A stretch of DNA of 64,000 nt, taken from Paenibacillus urinalis. Its GTDB lineage: Bacteria; Bacillota; Bacilli; Paenibacillales; Paenibacillaceae. The stretch covers positions 3,787,501 to 3,851,500 of the forward strand of contig NZ_CP118108.1 of the NCBI RefSeq assembly GCF_028747985.1, written 5' to 3'. The notes beneath the pieces were generated by a model. The model saw nothing but the letters and a program-made list of their open reading frames with translations. It did no database searches and had not been told where the DNA came from. Position 1 is the stretch's first letter, and the number at the start of each line of letters is the position of its first letter. Shown here one piece after another: positions 19,089 through 27,679 of the stretch. A program made the position numbers and the translations under genes.

Positions 19089-19129
19089 CGCCCTCCTTTT
19101 AAGCCTTTTAGGACCTTTCTGCAATTATA
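19089..19129 (-). promoter_or_regulatory. Promoter and ribosome site of the 18375 gene
   Basis: TATAAT (19124-19129) with a TTGCAC 19 bases further upstream is followed 28 bases later by AAGGAGG (about 19090-19096) and the TTG start. This fixes the short 5' untranslated region and the start codon. Confidence 0.6.
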
Positions 19130-19195
19130 CTACGAAAAGCACTGACTTGTGCAAGGACGACAAATAAATACGAAGATCATACCTCAAGTGCTAAT

Positions 19196-19235
19196 AAAAA
19201 AACCCTTTATCTTTCTTCAGAAAAATAAAGAGTTT
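19196..19235 (-). terminator. Intrinsic terminator of the small flavoprotein gene
   Basis: An 11-bp stem with one G-U pair (AAACTCTTTAT/ATAAAGGGTTT) followed by TTTTATT on the minus strand, directly past the stop at 19243. Confidence 0.75.
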
Positions 19236-19242
19236 GAAGTCA

Positions 19243-19806
19243 TTACTTAAGTATATCGTGGTCAACATACCGTTCACCGTTAAGCTCACTGAGCACCTCA
19301 ATGGCCACTCTTGCTCCGTCACCGGATGTCACGATGGTATGGACACTGACTCCAGCAATGACTCCAGCAGCCCAGACATTTGGCATACTTGTTCTGCCGA
19401 GACGATCCACCTCAATAACCGATTTTATTCTTGGCTCACGTCCTTCAATCATACGGATCCCACTATTTGCGGCCAGTTCAGGATTAGCACCGGTGGTCAG
19501 AATTACGTGCAGTGCCGTGTATTCTTTACCTGATTCTGTTGTAAGCCTGACCTGACCATCCTCGGAGGTGATCGAGGTCACCTTCTCATCGTAGAAAACA
19601 GCGCCAAACTTCTCTGCCTGCTTTCTGCCTGATGTTAACAGATCCGGACCTGATATGCCCTCTGTTCCATAATGGTTCTCCATCCAGGCGCGCTTTGTCA
19701 TACTTGCACCGCTGTCAAGAACGATCGTTTCTTTGCCTGCCTTAGCCGCAAAAATAGCTGCACTGCCTCCTGCAGGACCTGCACCAACAACAATTATATC
19801 TGCCAT
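19243..19806 (-). CDS. Small single-domain FAD oxidoreductase (thioredoxin-reductase-like)
   Basis: About 187 residues from the ATG at 19806, with GGAGAGG 9 bases upstream. The N-terminal dinucleotide motif is IVVGAGPAGGSAAIFA, and the C-terminal FAD contact is VWAAGVIAG...SGDGARVA. It resembles the FAD domain of thioredoxin reductase, but the central NADPH-binding domain and the CxxC redox pair are absent. Family enzymes are about 310 residues. The reading frame is clean, so this looks like a genuine compact form. It lies 50 bases downstream of an HxlR-type regulator on the same strand, and the pair is probably one redox-responsive unit. Electron donor and acceptor are unknown. Confidence 0.8.
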   Translation of the reverse strand: MADIIVVGAGPAGGSAAIFAAKAGKETIVLDSGASMTKRAWMENHYGTEGISGPDLLTSGRKQAEKFGAVFYDEKVTSITSEDGQVRLTTESGKEYTALHVILTTGANPELAANSGIRMIEGREPRIKSVIEVDRLGRTSMPNVWAAGVIAGVSVHTIVTSGDGARVAIEVLSELNGERYVDHDILK

Positions 19807-19857
19807 GAGTTTCATCCTCTCCACACAAGATTCATGACGCCACGAGCCTAGCTTCGG

Positions 19858-20175
19858 CTATTCAACCCATTGCTCCGCCCACTGCTGAATTCCCTGCATT
19901 ACAGGCTGGAGTGCTTTCCCTTTGTCGGTAAGCTCGTATTCAATTCTGACGGGTGTCTCCGGATATACGTGTCTTATTAAGATTCCTTCGCTCTCCAGAT
20001 CCTTCATTCGCTCTGACAGCATTTTATCACTCATTTGAGGTATGAGATTCGAAATATCCTTAAATCGTTTAGGACCATCCATCAATGTTTGAATAATGAG
20101 ACCATTCCATCGTTTGCCCAGGAATGAAAAGGCCGACTCAAATCTTGGACACATCTTCAGATGTTGACCTTCCAT
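19858..20175 (-). CDS. HxlR-family transcriptional regulator
   Basis: About 105 residues from the ATG at 20175 (AGAGGTG upstream). It is a winged helix with the family start MCPRFESAFSFLGKRW, whose single N-terminal Cys9 sits where YodB, CatR and HypR carry their redox-sensing cysteine. The rest (FKDISNLIPQMSDKMLSERM, LTDKGKAL) is typical. It probably represses itself and the flavoprotein downstream until oxidised or alkylated by quinones, aldehydes or hypochlorite. The inducer is inferred from the family, not shown. Confidence 0.88.
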   Translation of the reverse strand: MEGQHLKMCPRFESAFSFLGKRWNGLIIQTLMDGPKRFKDISNLIPQMSDKMLSERMKDLESEGILIRHVYPETPVRIEYELTDKGKALQPVMQGIQQWAEQWVE

Positions 20176-20210
20176 TATATTCACCTCTTTAAATATTTCC
20201 ATCAACACAA

Positions 20211-20227
20211 ACTTACAATTAGTTAGT
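20211..20227. promoter_or_regulatory. Candidate HxlR operator
   Basis: The imperfect dyad ACTTAC-AATTA-GTTAGT lies 36 bases upstream of the regulator start, where an autoregulatory operator would be expected. In the rest of the gene-less stretch 20228-20479 I see only AT-rich sequence. Confidence 0.4.
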
Positions 20228-20479
20228 ACATATCATAATAGCACATTTCTTGGTGTATGGAAAGAAACTATACCATATCCCATGAAGTATACTATAACCA
20301 TTAACCAAAAATGAAGCTAATGACCCAATTGTGAAATCAGTCAACCGCTTCAATTAAAAAAGACCATCCAAAGACAGTCCACACACTTTAGAAGGCTTTA
20401 AGATCAGGATTCATAAGCATTTCTATTATATCACGCTGATATTTGAATAACCAGTTCTTTGTACCTATATAATTTTAAA

Positions 20480-20517
20480 AATACCATGGACTCACTTAGA
20501 TGTAAGTCCATGGTATT
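20480..20517 (-). terminator. Terminator of the ThuA/dehydrogenase operon
   Basis: A 12-bp perfect stem (ATACCATGGACT/AGTCCATGGTAT) sits 16 bases past the ThuA stop, followed by TTTTAAAATTAT on the minus strand. Confidence 0.7.
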
Positions 20518-20532
20518 ATTGTTGAAATTCGC

Positions 20533-21261
20533 TTATACAAGCACGTTACCTAATGCTCTGACCGGTTCGCTGTTACCAAATACCGGTTTGGTATGATGAA
20601 GAGGATAAGCCCATCGAATGGAATTGCTGATCACTCTTAGAATCTCCGGACGGTAGTACGTTGGATACGTTTCATGTCCTGGTCTGAAGTAGAAGATCTT
20701 ACCTTCACCTCGTTTGAACGTACATCCGCTTCTAAACACTTCTCCGCCCTGAAAATTACTCAAGAATACAAGCTCATCCGGCGTTGGAATATCAAAGAAT
20801 TCACCATACATTTCTTCATGTTCCAATATGATATGGCTGTCGATTCCTTCTGCAATCGGATGACTCGGATTTACAGTCCATATAATTTCTTGTTCCCCAG
20901 CTTCCCGCCACTTCAGGTCACAGGAAGTACCCATCAGCTCTTTGAACGGTTTGGAGAAATGTCCCGAATGAAGAACAACAAACCCCATACCATTTAATAC
21001 TCTCTTCACAACCTTGCTTACGATTTCGTCGCTTACTCTGTCATGAGCCATATGACCCCACCAGATTAATACATCCGTCGTATTCAAGACCTCATCCGTT
21101 AAACCATGCTCCGGCTCATCTAGAGTAGCTGTACGAATCGCATATCCTTCTCCTGAAAGACCATCAGCAAGCGCTTTGTGAATGCCTTCCGGGTATACTT
21201 CTCTAACCTCATCATGAATTTTTTCGTGAACAAATTCATTCCAGATCGTGACGTTAATCAT
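20533..21261 (-). CDS. ThuA-like (trehalose utilisation) domain protein
   Basis: 242 residues with a class-I glutamine amidotransferase-like fold: [38 protein letters not shown], and the C-terminal [14 protein letters not shown]. The amidotransferase cysteine is replaced by Ser (LHSGH), as is usual in ThuA proteins. These are found with Gfo/Idh/MocA dehydrogenases and TIM-barrel isomerases in sugar or cyclitol catabolism, where they may help in 3-keto-sugar metabolism. It is the last gene of the operon starting at 24556, 21 bases after the isomerase gene. Substrate unknown. Confidence 0.9.
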   Translation of the reverse strand: MINVTIWNEFVHEKIHDEVREVYPEGIHKALADGLSGEGYAIRTATLDEPEHGLTDEVLNTTDVLIWWGHMAHDRVSDEIVSKVVKRVLNGMGFVVLHSGHFSKPFKELMGTSCDLKWREAGEQEIIWTVNPSHPIAEGIDSHIILEHEEMYGEFFDIPTPDELVFLSNFQGGEVFRSGCTFKRGEGKIFYFRPGHETYPTYYRPEILRVISNSIRWAYPLHHTKPVFGNSEPVRALGNVLV

Positions 21262-21282
21262 TCTTATTTCCCCCTGTTGATG

Positions 21283-22251
21283 TTAGACCCACCACATATC
21301 GCCAAGCGGTTCTTCAATAAGTACTTGCTTGAGATTGTGGACGGCTTTTGAGAAACCTTCCTCAACGGACATCAGTCCGTCTTCATGTTCAATACTTACA
21401 ACATAATCATATCCGACAAGTCGCAGGGCACTGATAATATCTGCCCAGGTTTTGATATCATGACCAAATCCGACGGTGCGGAATTGCCATGCGCGGGTTT
21501 GCATATTTGTATAATCCTGCATATCCGTAAGACCATACATATTTACGTTAACAGGATCAATCGTTGTATCCTTGGCATGGAAATGGTGAATCGCTCCTTC
21601 ACGACCCAAAATTTTGATGGATTCCACAGGATCAATACCTTGCCACCACATGTGAGAAGGATCTAGGTTTGCCCCGATCACTTCACCCGCTGCCTCGCGC
21701 AATTTAAGCAGTGTAGCTGGCGTATGAACCGAGAATCCGCCGTGCAGTTCAAGGCCGATTTTTACATTGTGATCAGAAGCGAACTTACCCCATTCCGTCC
21801 AGTATGGTATCAGTTTATTCTCCCATTGCCATTTCAATACTTCCTGGAAATCATTTGGCCACGGAGCGACAGGCCAGTTCGGATATTTCGCATCCTCATG
21901 ATCACCAGGCAGGCCTGAGAACGTGTTAACAACAGGTACTTCGAGCTTCTCAGCAAGCTTCACTGTGTTAACAAAATCATCATGGAACTTCTTAGCAATC
22001 TCTTTTTGCGGATGTAGCGGGTTACCGTGACAGCTGAGCGCACTAATGATCAAACCACGAGATTCAACTGCCTTCTTGAATTCTTTCAATGCCGTTTCAT
22101 TCTCCAGAAGCTCAGCCGGTTTGCAATGAGCATTGCCCGGATGCCCTCCTGTACCAATCTCTATCGCACCTAGACCTTTGGAAGCGATATAATCTAATGC
22201 ATCCTCAAACTTACGACCACCGAATAGAACTGCAAATACGCCTAATTTCAT
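21283..22251 (-). CDS. Sugar phosphate isomerase/epimerase (AP endonuclease-2-like TIM barrel)
   Basis: 322 residues. The TIM barrel has metal-site motifs GLELHGGFSVHTP, GANLDPSHMWWQG, HFHAKD and SIEHED, the Glu/Asp/His/Glu set of the xylose-isomerase-like family that includes inosose dehydratase (IolE) and 3-keto-sugar epimerases. The start ATG has AGGAGGGA upstream. It lies between ThuA and two dehydrogenases in one operon, so it probably isomerises or dehydrates the keto-sugar they make. Confidence 0.9.
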   Translation of the reverse strand: MKLGVFAVLFGGRKFEDALDYIASKGLGAIEIGTGGHPGNAHCKPAELLENETALKEFKKAVESRGLIISALSCHGNPLHPQKEIAKKFHDDFVNTVKLAEKLEVPVVNTFSGLPGDHEDAKYPNWPVAPWPNDFQEVLKWQWENKLIPYWTEWGKFASDHNVKIGLELHGGFSVHTPATLLKLREAAGEVIGANLDPSHMWWQGIDPVESIKILGREGAIHHFHAKDTTIDPVNVNMYGLTDMQDYTNMQTRAWQFRTVGFGHDIKTWADIISALRLVGYDYVVSIEHEDGLMSVEEGFSKAVHNLKQVLIEEPLGDMWWV

Positions 22252-22334
22252 AAACTAAATCCCTCCTGTATTGTAATGAGTACTTCAACTATATTTAAAC
22301 TGCTGCTTCTAAATGAATAAGGAAGTTTTGCTTA

Positions 22335-23417
22335 TTACTCGAAATATACCGCTTTTCCAGTACGTGCTGATTCATAGATCGCTTCAAGTATTTGAGTTAC
22401 GACGTAAGCCTGCTCTGGTTTAACAAGAGGTTCCTTATCTTCAAGAATCGCCTCGATCCACATTCTAGCTTCCCGATCCGCGTCACTCTCACTCTCGCCT
22501 GCAAAAAAGGCAACACCGCCGGCATTAAGATCGATATTCTGTTCATACAGTCTGCTTAATTTCTCACCATTCAAACGAAGACCGTTCTTCATATCCGCTC
22601 CGCCTTCTGTCCCTGCAAGAAGAGTCTGTGCCTCGCCCGTCTCCACCACATTAAGAGCCCAGCTCGCTTCCACCTGAATGGTAGCCCCGTTCTCCATTGT
22701 CACAAAGCCAAAGGCTGAATCCTCCACATTAAACTCCTCCGGATTCCAAGGACCAAATGCATTGGCTGCATTTTCCCGTCCGCTAAGCTTATGGAATACA
22801 GAGCCCATTACACTCTTAGGTTTGTAGTTATCCATCAGCCATAAGGTTAGGTCAAGCGCATGGGTGCCGATATCAATCAAAGGTCCGCCGCCTTGCTTCT
22901 CTTCGTCAAGGAATACGCCCCAAGTAGGAACACCGCGGCGCCGAAGTGCAATCGCTTTGCCATAGTAGATATCCCCGAGTTCTCCGGTTTCTATAAGCTC
23001 CTTCAAATACAGACTGTCATTGCGGAAACGGTTCTGGTAAGCGATGGACAGTTTTTTGCCCGTCCGTTTTGCCGCCTCGATCATTTCCAGGGCCTGCTCC
23101 GAAGTTTTGGCCATCGGCTTCTCACACATGACATGCTTACCTGCTTCTAGAGCCGCCACAGTAATAACCGAGTGGGAATCGTTTGGCGTACACACATGGA
23201 CGATATCAATGCTCTTATCCTTAAGGAGCTCTTGATAGTCTGTGTATACTTTAGCTCCCTCGGCACCAAATTTGCTTGCTGCTTCCTCTGCACGGGATTC
23301 AACAATGTCACAGAATGCAACCATTTCAGCATTCTTTTGTTTAGAAAGAGATGGCATATGTTTACCGTTTGCGATACCACCGCAGCCGATAATAGCTACT
23401 TTTAATGTTTGGGTCAT
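22335..23417 (-). CDS. Gfo/Idh/MocA-family NAD(P)-dependent oxidoreductase 1
   Basis: 360 residues. The Rossmann motif is VAIIGCGGIANGKHMPSL, the conserved catalytic EKP is in HVMCEKPMAKT, and the substrate-side His is in IDIGTHALDLTLWLM. Family members oxidise ring hydroxyls of sugars, inositols or amino-sugars. The start has GCGGAGG upstream. It follows a second dehydrogenase gene by 56 bases in the same operon. Two non-identical dehydrogenases plus an epimerase suggest an oxidise-isomerise-reduce route. Confidence 0.93.
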   Translation of the reverse strand: MTQTLKVAIIGCGGIANGKHMPSLSKQKNAEMVAFCDIVESRAEEAASKFGAEGAKVYTDYQELLKDKSIDIVHVCTPNDSHSVITVAALEAGKHVMCEKPMAKTSEQALEMIEAAKRTGKKLSIAYQNRFRNDSLYLKELIETGELGDIYYGKAIALRRRGVPTWGVFLDEEKQGGGPLIDIGTHALDLTLWLMDNYKPKSVMGSVFHKLSGRENAANAFGPWNPEEFNVEDSAFGFVTMENGATIQVEASWALNVVETGEAQTLLAGTEGGADMKNGLRLNGEKLSRLYEQNIDLNAGGVAFFAGESESDADREARMWIEAILEDKEPLVKPEQAYVVTQILEAIYESARTGKAVYFE

Positions 23418-23473
23418 GAACTTTACCTCCGCTTGCAGCTAGTTAATTTAGGTGTATGCTTAGTAAGTCTTAA

Positions 23474-24556
23474 TCAGTTGTTGGAAACAAGCTCAGGTTT
23501 CTTGTAAACCTGCGTCGTGCTCTCCAGCAGTACATGTCTGCCTTCAATTGAAGAGCGCTCAAACGCATGCATCGCTTCAAGCACATGGTATCCAAGCTTA
23601 CCACTCGCTTCTGCCTCGCTTCCGCCACGGATCGCTTCTACCATCTGGTTCAAACCGAGACCACGCTCATTCTGCTCACTGGCCGTTACTGGCTGGATCA
23701 CTTCCCAAGCATCTGATCCAATTCGCTTCACTTTAACATCGCCGTTAAAGAAGTTTGGATCGGGTACCTGCAGCGTGCCTTCTGTTCCATGAATTTCAAT
23801 CAGCGGCAGTCCGGAACCTGCGCGAACATCAAAGCTTGCGATCATCGTCCCAATCACTCCATTGGCGAAATCCATGGTTCCGGCCAGATGGGTAGGCGTT
23901 TGTACCTGAAGTTTCTGCCCTTGCTTCGGACCGGATCCAACGACACGGTCTGGAATTTGAACTCCGGTTGAAGCGCTTACCCTGCGAATCGGTCCTAAGA
24001 GCTTAACGAGTGCTGTCAAATAATACGGTCCCATATCCAGCATTGGTCCTCCGCCGTAGGCATAGAAAAATTCCGGATCAGGATGCCAGGACTCAGGCCC
24101 GCCCCCCATGAAAAAGGCGGTTGCAGATACCGGTCTTCCAATGACTCCGTCTTGAATGGCTTTGATTGCAGTCTGAATACCCGATCCCAAGAAAGTATCT
24201 GGGGCGGTTCCAACATAAAGCCCTTTTTCTTCTGCCAGCTCAAGCACTCTGCGGCCATCCTCAAGAGAGATGGTGAATGGTTTCTCGCCGTATACGTGCT
24301 TACCTGCCTCTAGTGCAGCTATATTGGTTACGGCATGACTGCCGGGTACCGTCAAATTTAATACAAGCTCAATTTCATCATTCTGCAAAAGCTCGTCAAC
24401 GGTGTAAGCGTTTGCTATACCGAACTCGGCTGCTCTCGCTTCGGCGCGTTCCATAATGATATCCGCTACCGCTACTACTTCAATTACAGGACTCTTTTTC
24501 AGGTTCGTGAGGTATATGCTGCTGATATTTCCGCACCCGATAATGCCTGCCTTCAT
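23474..24556 (-). CDS. Gfo/Idh/MocA-family NAD(P)-dependent oxidoreductase 2
   Basis: About 360 residues from the ATG at 24556 (MKAGIIGCGNISSIYL). An in-frame GTG four codons earlier has better spacing to AGAGGAG, so the start could be 24565. The motif EKP is in HVYGEKPFTIS, and LDMGPYYLTALVKLLGP is the substrate-side segment. It is the first gene of the operon and divergent from an AraC regulator. Only distantly similar to its neighbour, so it probably acts on a different intermediate. Confidence 0.92.
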   Translation of the reverse strand: MKAGIIGCGNISSIYLTNLKKSPVIEVVAVADIIMERAEARAAEFGIANAYTVDELLQNDEIELVLNLTVPGSHAVTNIAALEAGKHVYGEKPFTISLEDGRRVLELAEEKGLYVGTAPDTFLGSGIQTAIKAIQDGVIGRPVSATAFFMGGGPESWHPDPEFFYAYGGGPMLDMGPYYLTALVKLLGPIRRVSASTGVQIPDRVVGSGPKQGQKLQVQTPTHLAGTMDFANGVIGTMIASFDVRAGSGLPLIEIHGTEGTLQVPDPNFFNGDVKVKRIGSDAWEVIQPVTASEQNERGLGLNQMVEAIRGGSEAEASGKLGYHVLEAMHAFERSSIEGRHVLLESTTQVYKKPELVSNN

Positions 24557-24711
24557 TTTATCCACTGATCCTGTCACTCCTCTGGTGATTGACCTTTAAG
24601 GTAATTCTTAACTGGTACTATAGTATTCGATTCGTTTATAAATTAAAATGAAGTATATGATCAAAACATGAACAATCTGGTCAATATTTTTATTTCAAGG
24701 AGTCAGTAGTT

Positions 24712-25533
24712 ATGTCAGTTGAACAATCCTGCCAAGTTCTTACAGCCGGCTTTTCTTTTCACCGGAAGCCTTACTATTTCTCACAGCCCGAAGGAGTCAA
24801 AAATTATCTGTTTCGTCTTCAGACCGATGGGAGGTGCAGAGCCCGGGTTGATGACCAAATGACCTTTATAGAATCAGGTGATCTGCTGCTATTTCATCCG
24901 ACAGAACCGTATGAACTCAAGATTGACAATGAGGAGAATGGTGCCGGTAATTCCCTTGTGGAAAGTGGAGATTATCATATTTTTTTCACTGGAGATTGGG
25001 CGGATGAATGGTGGCACAGAAAAAAACGTCCGACGCGGATCAAGGTCGAGCTGACCGAAAGCCTACTTAGCCTATTTCGTCAAATCGTGCTTGAACAGCG
25101 CCGGATCGCAAATCCATTCCCGGAGATCCCAAGCTATTATATGCGCATATTATGCCTTGAAATTGATCGTTTACTCTCAGAGCATCCGATAACGACACAA
25201 ACCAGCTATTTGGCTTATCAAATAAAAAATTACATTGTAGAGAATGCCTCTACACTGTTTAAACTGGAGGATGTAGCTTCCAGCATCGGCATCAGTGTCT
25301 CGAGAGCTGTTCATTTGTTTAAGGAGGCATTTGATACAAGTATTATGCAATATACGCTGGATATCCGGTTAAATATGGCGCGGGAGCGCATTATTTTTAG
25401 TCCGATGTCACTTGAACACGTCGCGGAGTCCTCCGGCTTTAACAGTTATACTTACTTCCATCGCGTGTTTAAGGCAAGATTCGGAATGTCGCCCAGGGAA
25501 TTCCGTTCCATTCACCGAGAACAGATTCTCTAA
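24712..25533 (+). CDS. AraC-family transcriptional regulator with cupin-like sensor
   Basis: 273 residues. An N-terminal cupin-type arabinose-binding-like domain (about 1-115, ESGDLLLFHPTEPYELK) precedes two HTH motifs (FKLEDVASSIGISVSRAVHLF; LEHVAESSGFNSYTYFHRVF). It is divergent from the dehydrogenase/isomerase/ThuA operon with 155 bases between starts, the usual layout for an activator of that operon. Its stop overlaps the convergent small gene by 4 bases. Confidence 0.92.
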   Translation: MSVEQSCQVLTAGFSFHRKPYYFSQPEGVKNYLFRLQTDGRCRARVDDQMTFIESGDLLLFHPTEPYELKIDNEENGAGNSLVESGDYHIFFTGDWADEWWHRKKRPTRIKVELTESLLSLFRQIVLEQRRIANPFPEIPSYYMRILCLEIDRLLSEHPITTQTSYLAYQIKNYIVENASTLFKLEDVASSIGISVSRAVHLFKEAFDTSIMQYTLDIRLNMARERIIFSPMSLEHVAESSGFNSYTYFHRVFKARFGMSPREFRSIHREQIL

Positions 25534-25829
25534 CGCTTGCGCTGCTGGATAACCTCAGCTACAACCATCGCAAGATCATCATTACCGTATAATGAGAGAA
25601 CACCAAGGAGTGTATCGTCTGCAATGTCACCTGCTTCTTCCTTAGGAACGACGAGATTTAACACATGCTGAAGTCGTTCGTTGTTCTTTTGGTCAGGATA
25701 TGCTTTACGATACAGCTCCTCAGGGTTCTGTTCATTGTTGACACACCACTGGGCGAAGACAAGAATCATCATATCCTCATCCTGTCTGTAGCTCTCAATG
25801 ATTTGTTCTTCCATTTCTTTTTTATTCAA
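25530..25829 (-). CDS. Small conserved-looking hypothetical protein
   Basis: 99 residues, soluble, acidic and helical (MNKKEMEEQIIESYRQDEDM; LVVPKEEAGDIADDTLLGVL). I do not recognise it. The start follows AGGAGAAATGAGCC. It sits between the AraC gene (convergent, 4-base overlap) and a third dehydrogenase gene (same strand, which starts upstream and ends 39 bases before it). It could be in one unit with that dehydrogenase gene. Confidence 0.7.
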   Translation of the reverse strand: MNKKEMEEQIIESYRQDEDMMILVFAQWCVNNEQNPEELYRKAYPDQKNNERLQHVLNLVVPKEEAGDIADDTLLGVLSLYGNDDLAMVVAEVIQQRKR

Positions 25830-25868
25830 GGCTCATTTCTCCTGTCTTATATGATCTATCATTAAGTA

Positions 25869-26810
25869 TTACGGCATCAGAAGCTCTTCACACAGCTCAT
25901 GACTTGCAAGCACTCGGCCGGCATGAAGCTCACAGCCTTCCGGATCTTTGCCGAGAAAGCCCAGGAAATGCTGTACGCAGCCCGTAAATCCTCTGCGAGT
26001 GAGGATTGTTTCCCAGCTTCCCGGTGTTCGGATGATCCCCGGTGCACCTGCTGCATGAAGCTGCAGTGTTTCCATCTGGTGAACTGATGCTGTTCTGCCA
26101 GCTCCATGAAGCTCTATCGTTTCGGTGTCCGCCCCTGCAAAACGCACCATGCCAAACGAGCCCACTCCTTTATTTCCTGTCACAATACTGCCTGAAGCCT
26201 GGAGCAGCGCTCCCTGATCGTTCGTCTTCAGCTGATGCGATATGAGCTCGTGATCCTCACCGCTAAGCCATAACAGAGTATCTATCATATGAATGAGATC
26301 ATCATAGACGGTAACACGGCTGGAGCGGCTGTCCAGCTTCATCCGATGCTTATGGCAGACGATGCTCTCAATCTCTCCGGATTGACTGATCCAATCTCGT
26401 GCCTCACGGTATAGTGGAGCAAACCTGCGATTGAATCCGACAGCAAGGAGTACACCCATGGATTCGGCAAAAGCCGCCATTTCTATGGATTCCTTAAGAT
26501 TATAGGACAAGGGCTTATCTACGTATACCGCAATTCCCCGTTCGATACAGGCCATAACGATCTCATGGTGAGCTTCTGTTGAGGTATGTACAAATACGGC
26601 ATCCGGCTTCCAGTCGAGCAGCTCGTCCAGTTTGGTTGTTCCCCGCTCAAGCCGATATAGTGAGGTAATCTCCTCCACTTTGGACAACGATCGATTCATT
26701 ACCCCGGCAACTTCCACCTCAGGATGAGCCGTAAGCAGCGGCAGATATACTTTATTTGCGATGTCACCCAGTCCTGCGATCGCAATTCTTTTTCGATGTG
26801 TTGTTCTCAT
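25869..26810 (-). CDS. Gfo/Idh/MocA-family oxidoreductase 3
   Basis: 313 residues. Rossmann motif IAIAGLGDIANKVYLPLL, the conserved VDKP (in AVYVDKPLSYN, Asp in place of the more usual Glu), and VGFNRRFAPLYREA, which matches the subgroup containing virulence-factor MviM-like dehydrogenases. It is shorter than the two other family members nearby. Divergent from the TVP38 gene. Substrate unknown. Confidence 0.9.
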   Translation of the reverse strand: MRTTHRKRIAIAGLGDIANKVYLPLLTAHPEVEVAGVMNRSLSKVEEITSLYRLERGTTKLDELLDWKPDAVFVHTSTEAHHEIVMACIERGIAVYVDKPLSYNLKESIEMAAFAESMGVLLAVGFNRRFAPLYREARDWISQSGEIESIVCHKHRMKLDSRSSRVTVYDDLIHMIDTLLWLSGEDHELISHQLKTNDQGALLQASGSIVTGNKGVGSFGMVRFAGADTETIELHGAGRTASVHQMETLQLHAAGAPGIIRTPGSWETILTRRGFTGCVQHFLGFLGKDPEGCELHAGRVLASHELCEELLMP

Positions 26811-26963
26811 CTGATTCTTAACTTCCTCCTGTCTCCTTCTTAATCACCTGCTCTAGTGTAACAAGGGCCGGCCCAACTAGCAAAGTGCACGCAGGCTTCC
26901 TTATGTAAGTCTCGCACGCATCCGGTATAATGAAAGAATGACGAATTCATCGAGGATGATAAC

Positions 26964-27587
26964 ATGAAAAAATGGCTTCTCCTTACACTGCTTTATCTGC
27001 CAGCACTAATATTTCTTCTATTATATCGCAATGAAGTCATGGCTTGGGCACAGGAGCATGCAAATTACTTCAACTTAACGCTGATTGCCACCTTATTCGC
27101 TCTGTTTCCCGTGCTCCCTTATAAGCTTGTGATCGGGCTGCTGGGTTACTCCTTCGGTGCTGTTATGGGTGGTATCGTTACGTGGCTGGGGACTACGATT
27201 GCCTCTATCGCGGTGTACATGATGTTCAGATGGTTGTTTCAGGAGAAAGGTCGGTTATACTTGGAGCGAATTCCCGTTATTTCAAAGCTCTCTGCCCTGT
27301 TCAGCCAGCATACGTTCAGTACGATTCTTATTGCAAGAATGCTGCCTGTCATCCCGCAGATGGGAGTTAACATTTACGCTGGAACGGCCTCATTGCCCTT
27401 CTGGAGCTATCTGCTGGCAACCTCTGTTGGCAAAATCCCCAGTATTGCGCTGTATGCTTATGCAGGAGGGAACCTGTTTGAGCACCCGCTGCAAACTGCA
27501 GGTATAGCTCTGGTTTATGTTATTATGCTCGCCAGCGCGTTTGCCGCGTACAAAATAAGGTTAAAGCAAATAGAAGGACCGAGATAA
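26964..27587 (+). CDS. TVP38/TMEM64-family membrane protein
   Basis: 207 residues with about six hydrophobic segments. The SNARE-associated (VTT) signature is visible in GYSFGAVMGGIVTWLGTTIAS and in ARMLPVIPQMGVNIYAGTASLPFWSYLLAT. DedA/TVP38 proteins are proposed to move lipids across the membrane. The ATG at 26964 has GAGGATGA upstream. No operon partner; msrAB follows 92 bases later on the same strand. Confidence 0.88.
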   Translation: MKKWLLLTLLYLPALIFLLLYRNEVMAWAQEHANYFNLTLIATLFALFPVLPYKLVIGLLGYSFGAVMGGIVTWLGTTIASIAVYMMFRWLFQEKGRLYLERIPVISKLSALFSQHTFSTILIARMLPVIPQMGVNIYAGTASLPFWSYLLATSVGKIPSIALYAYAGGNLFEHPLQTAGIALVYVIMLASAFAAYKIRLKQIEGPR

Positions 27588-27679
27588 CCTCTTCATTTGT
27601 ATAATATCGGTTTTTTAAGATATAATACTTCAAGGACAAGTTGATCTCATTATTCTTCATCGAATGGAGTGAATATAGG

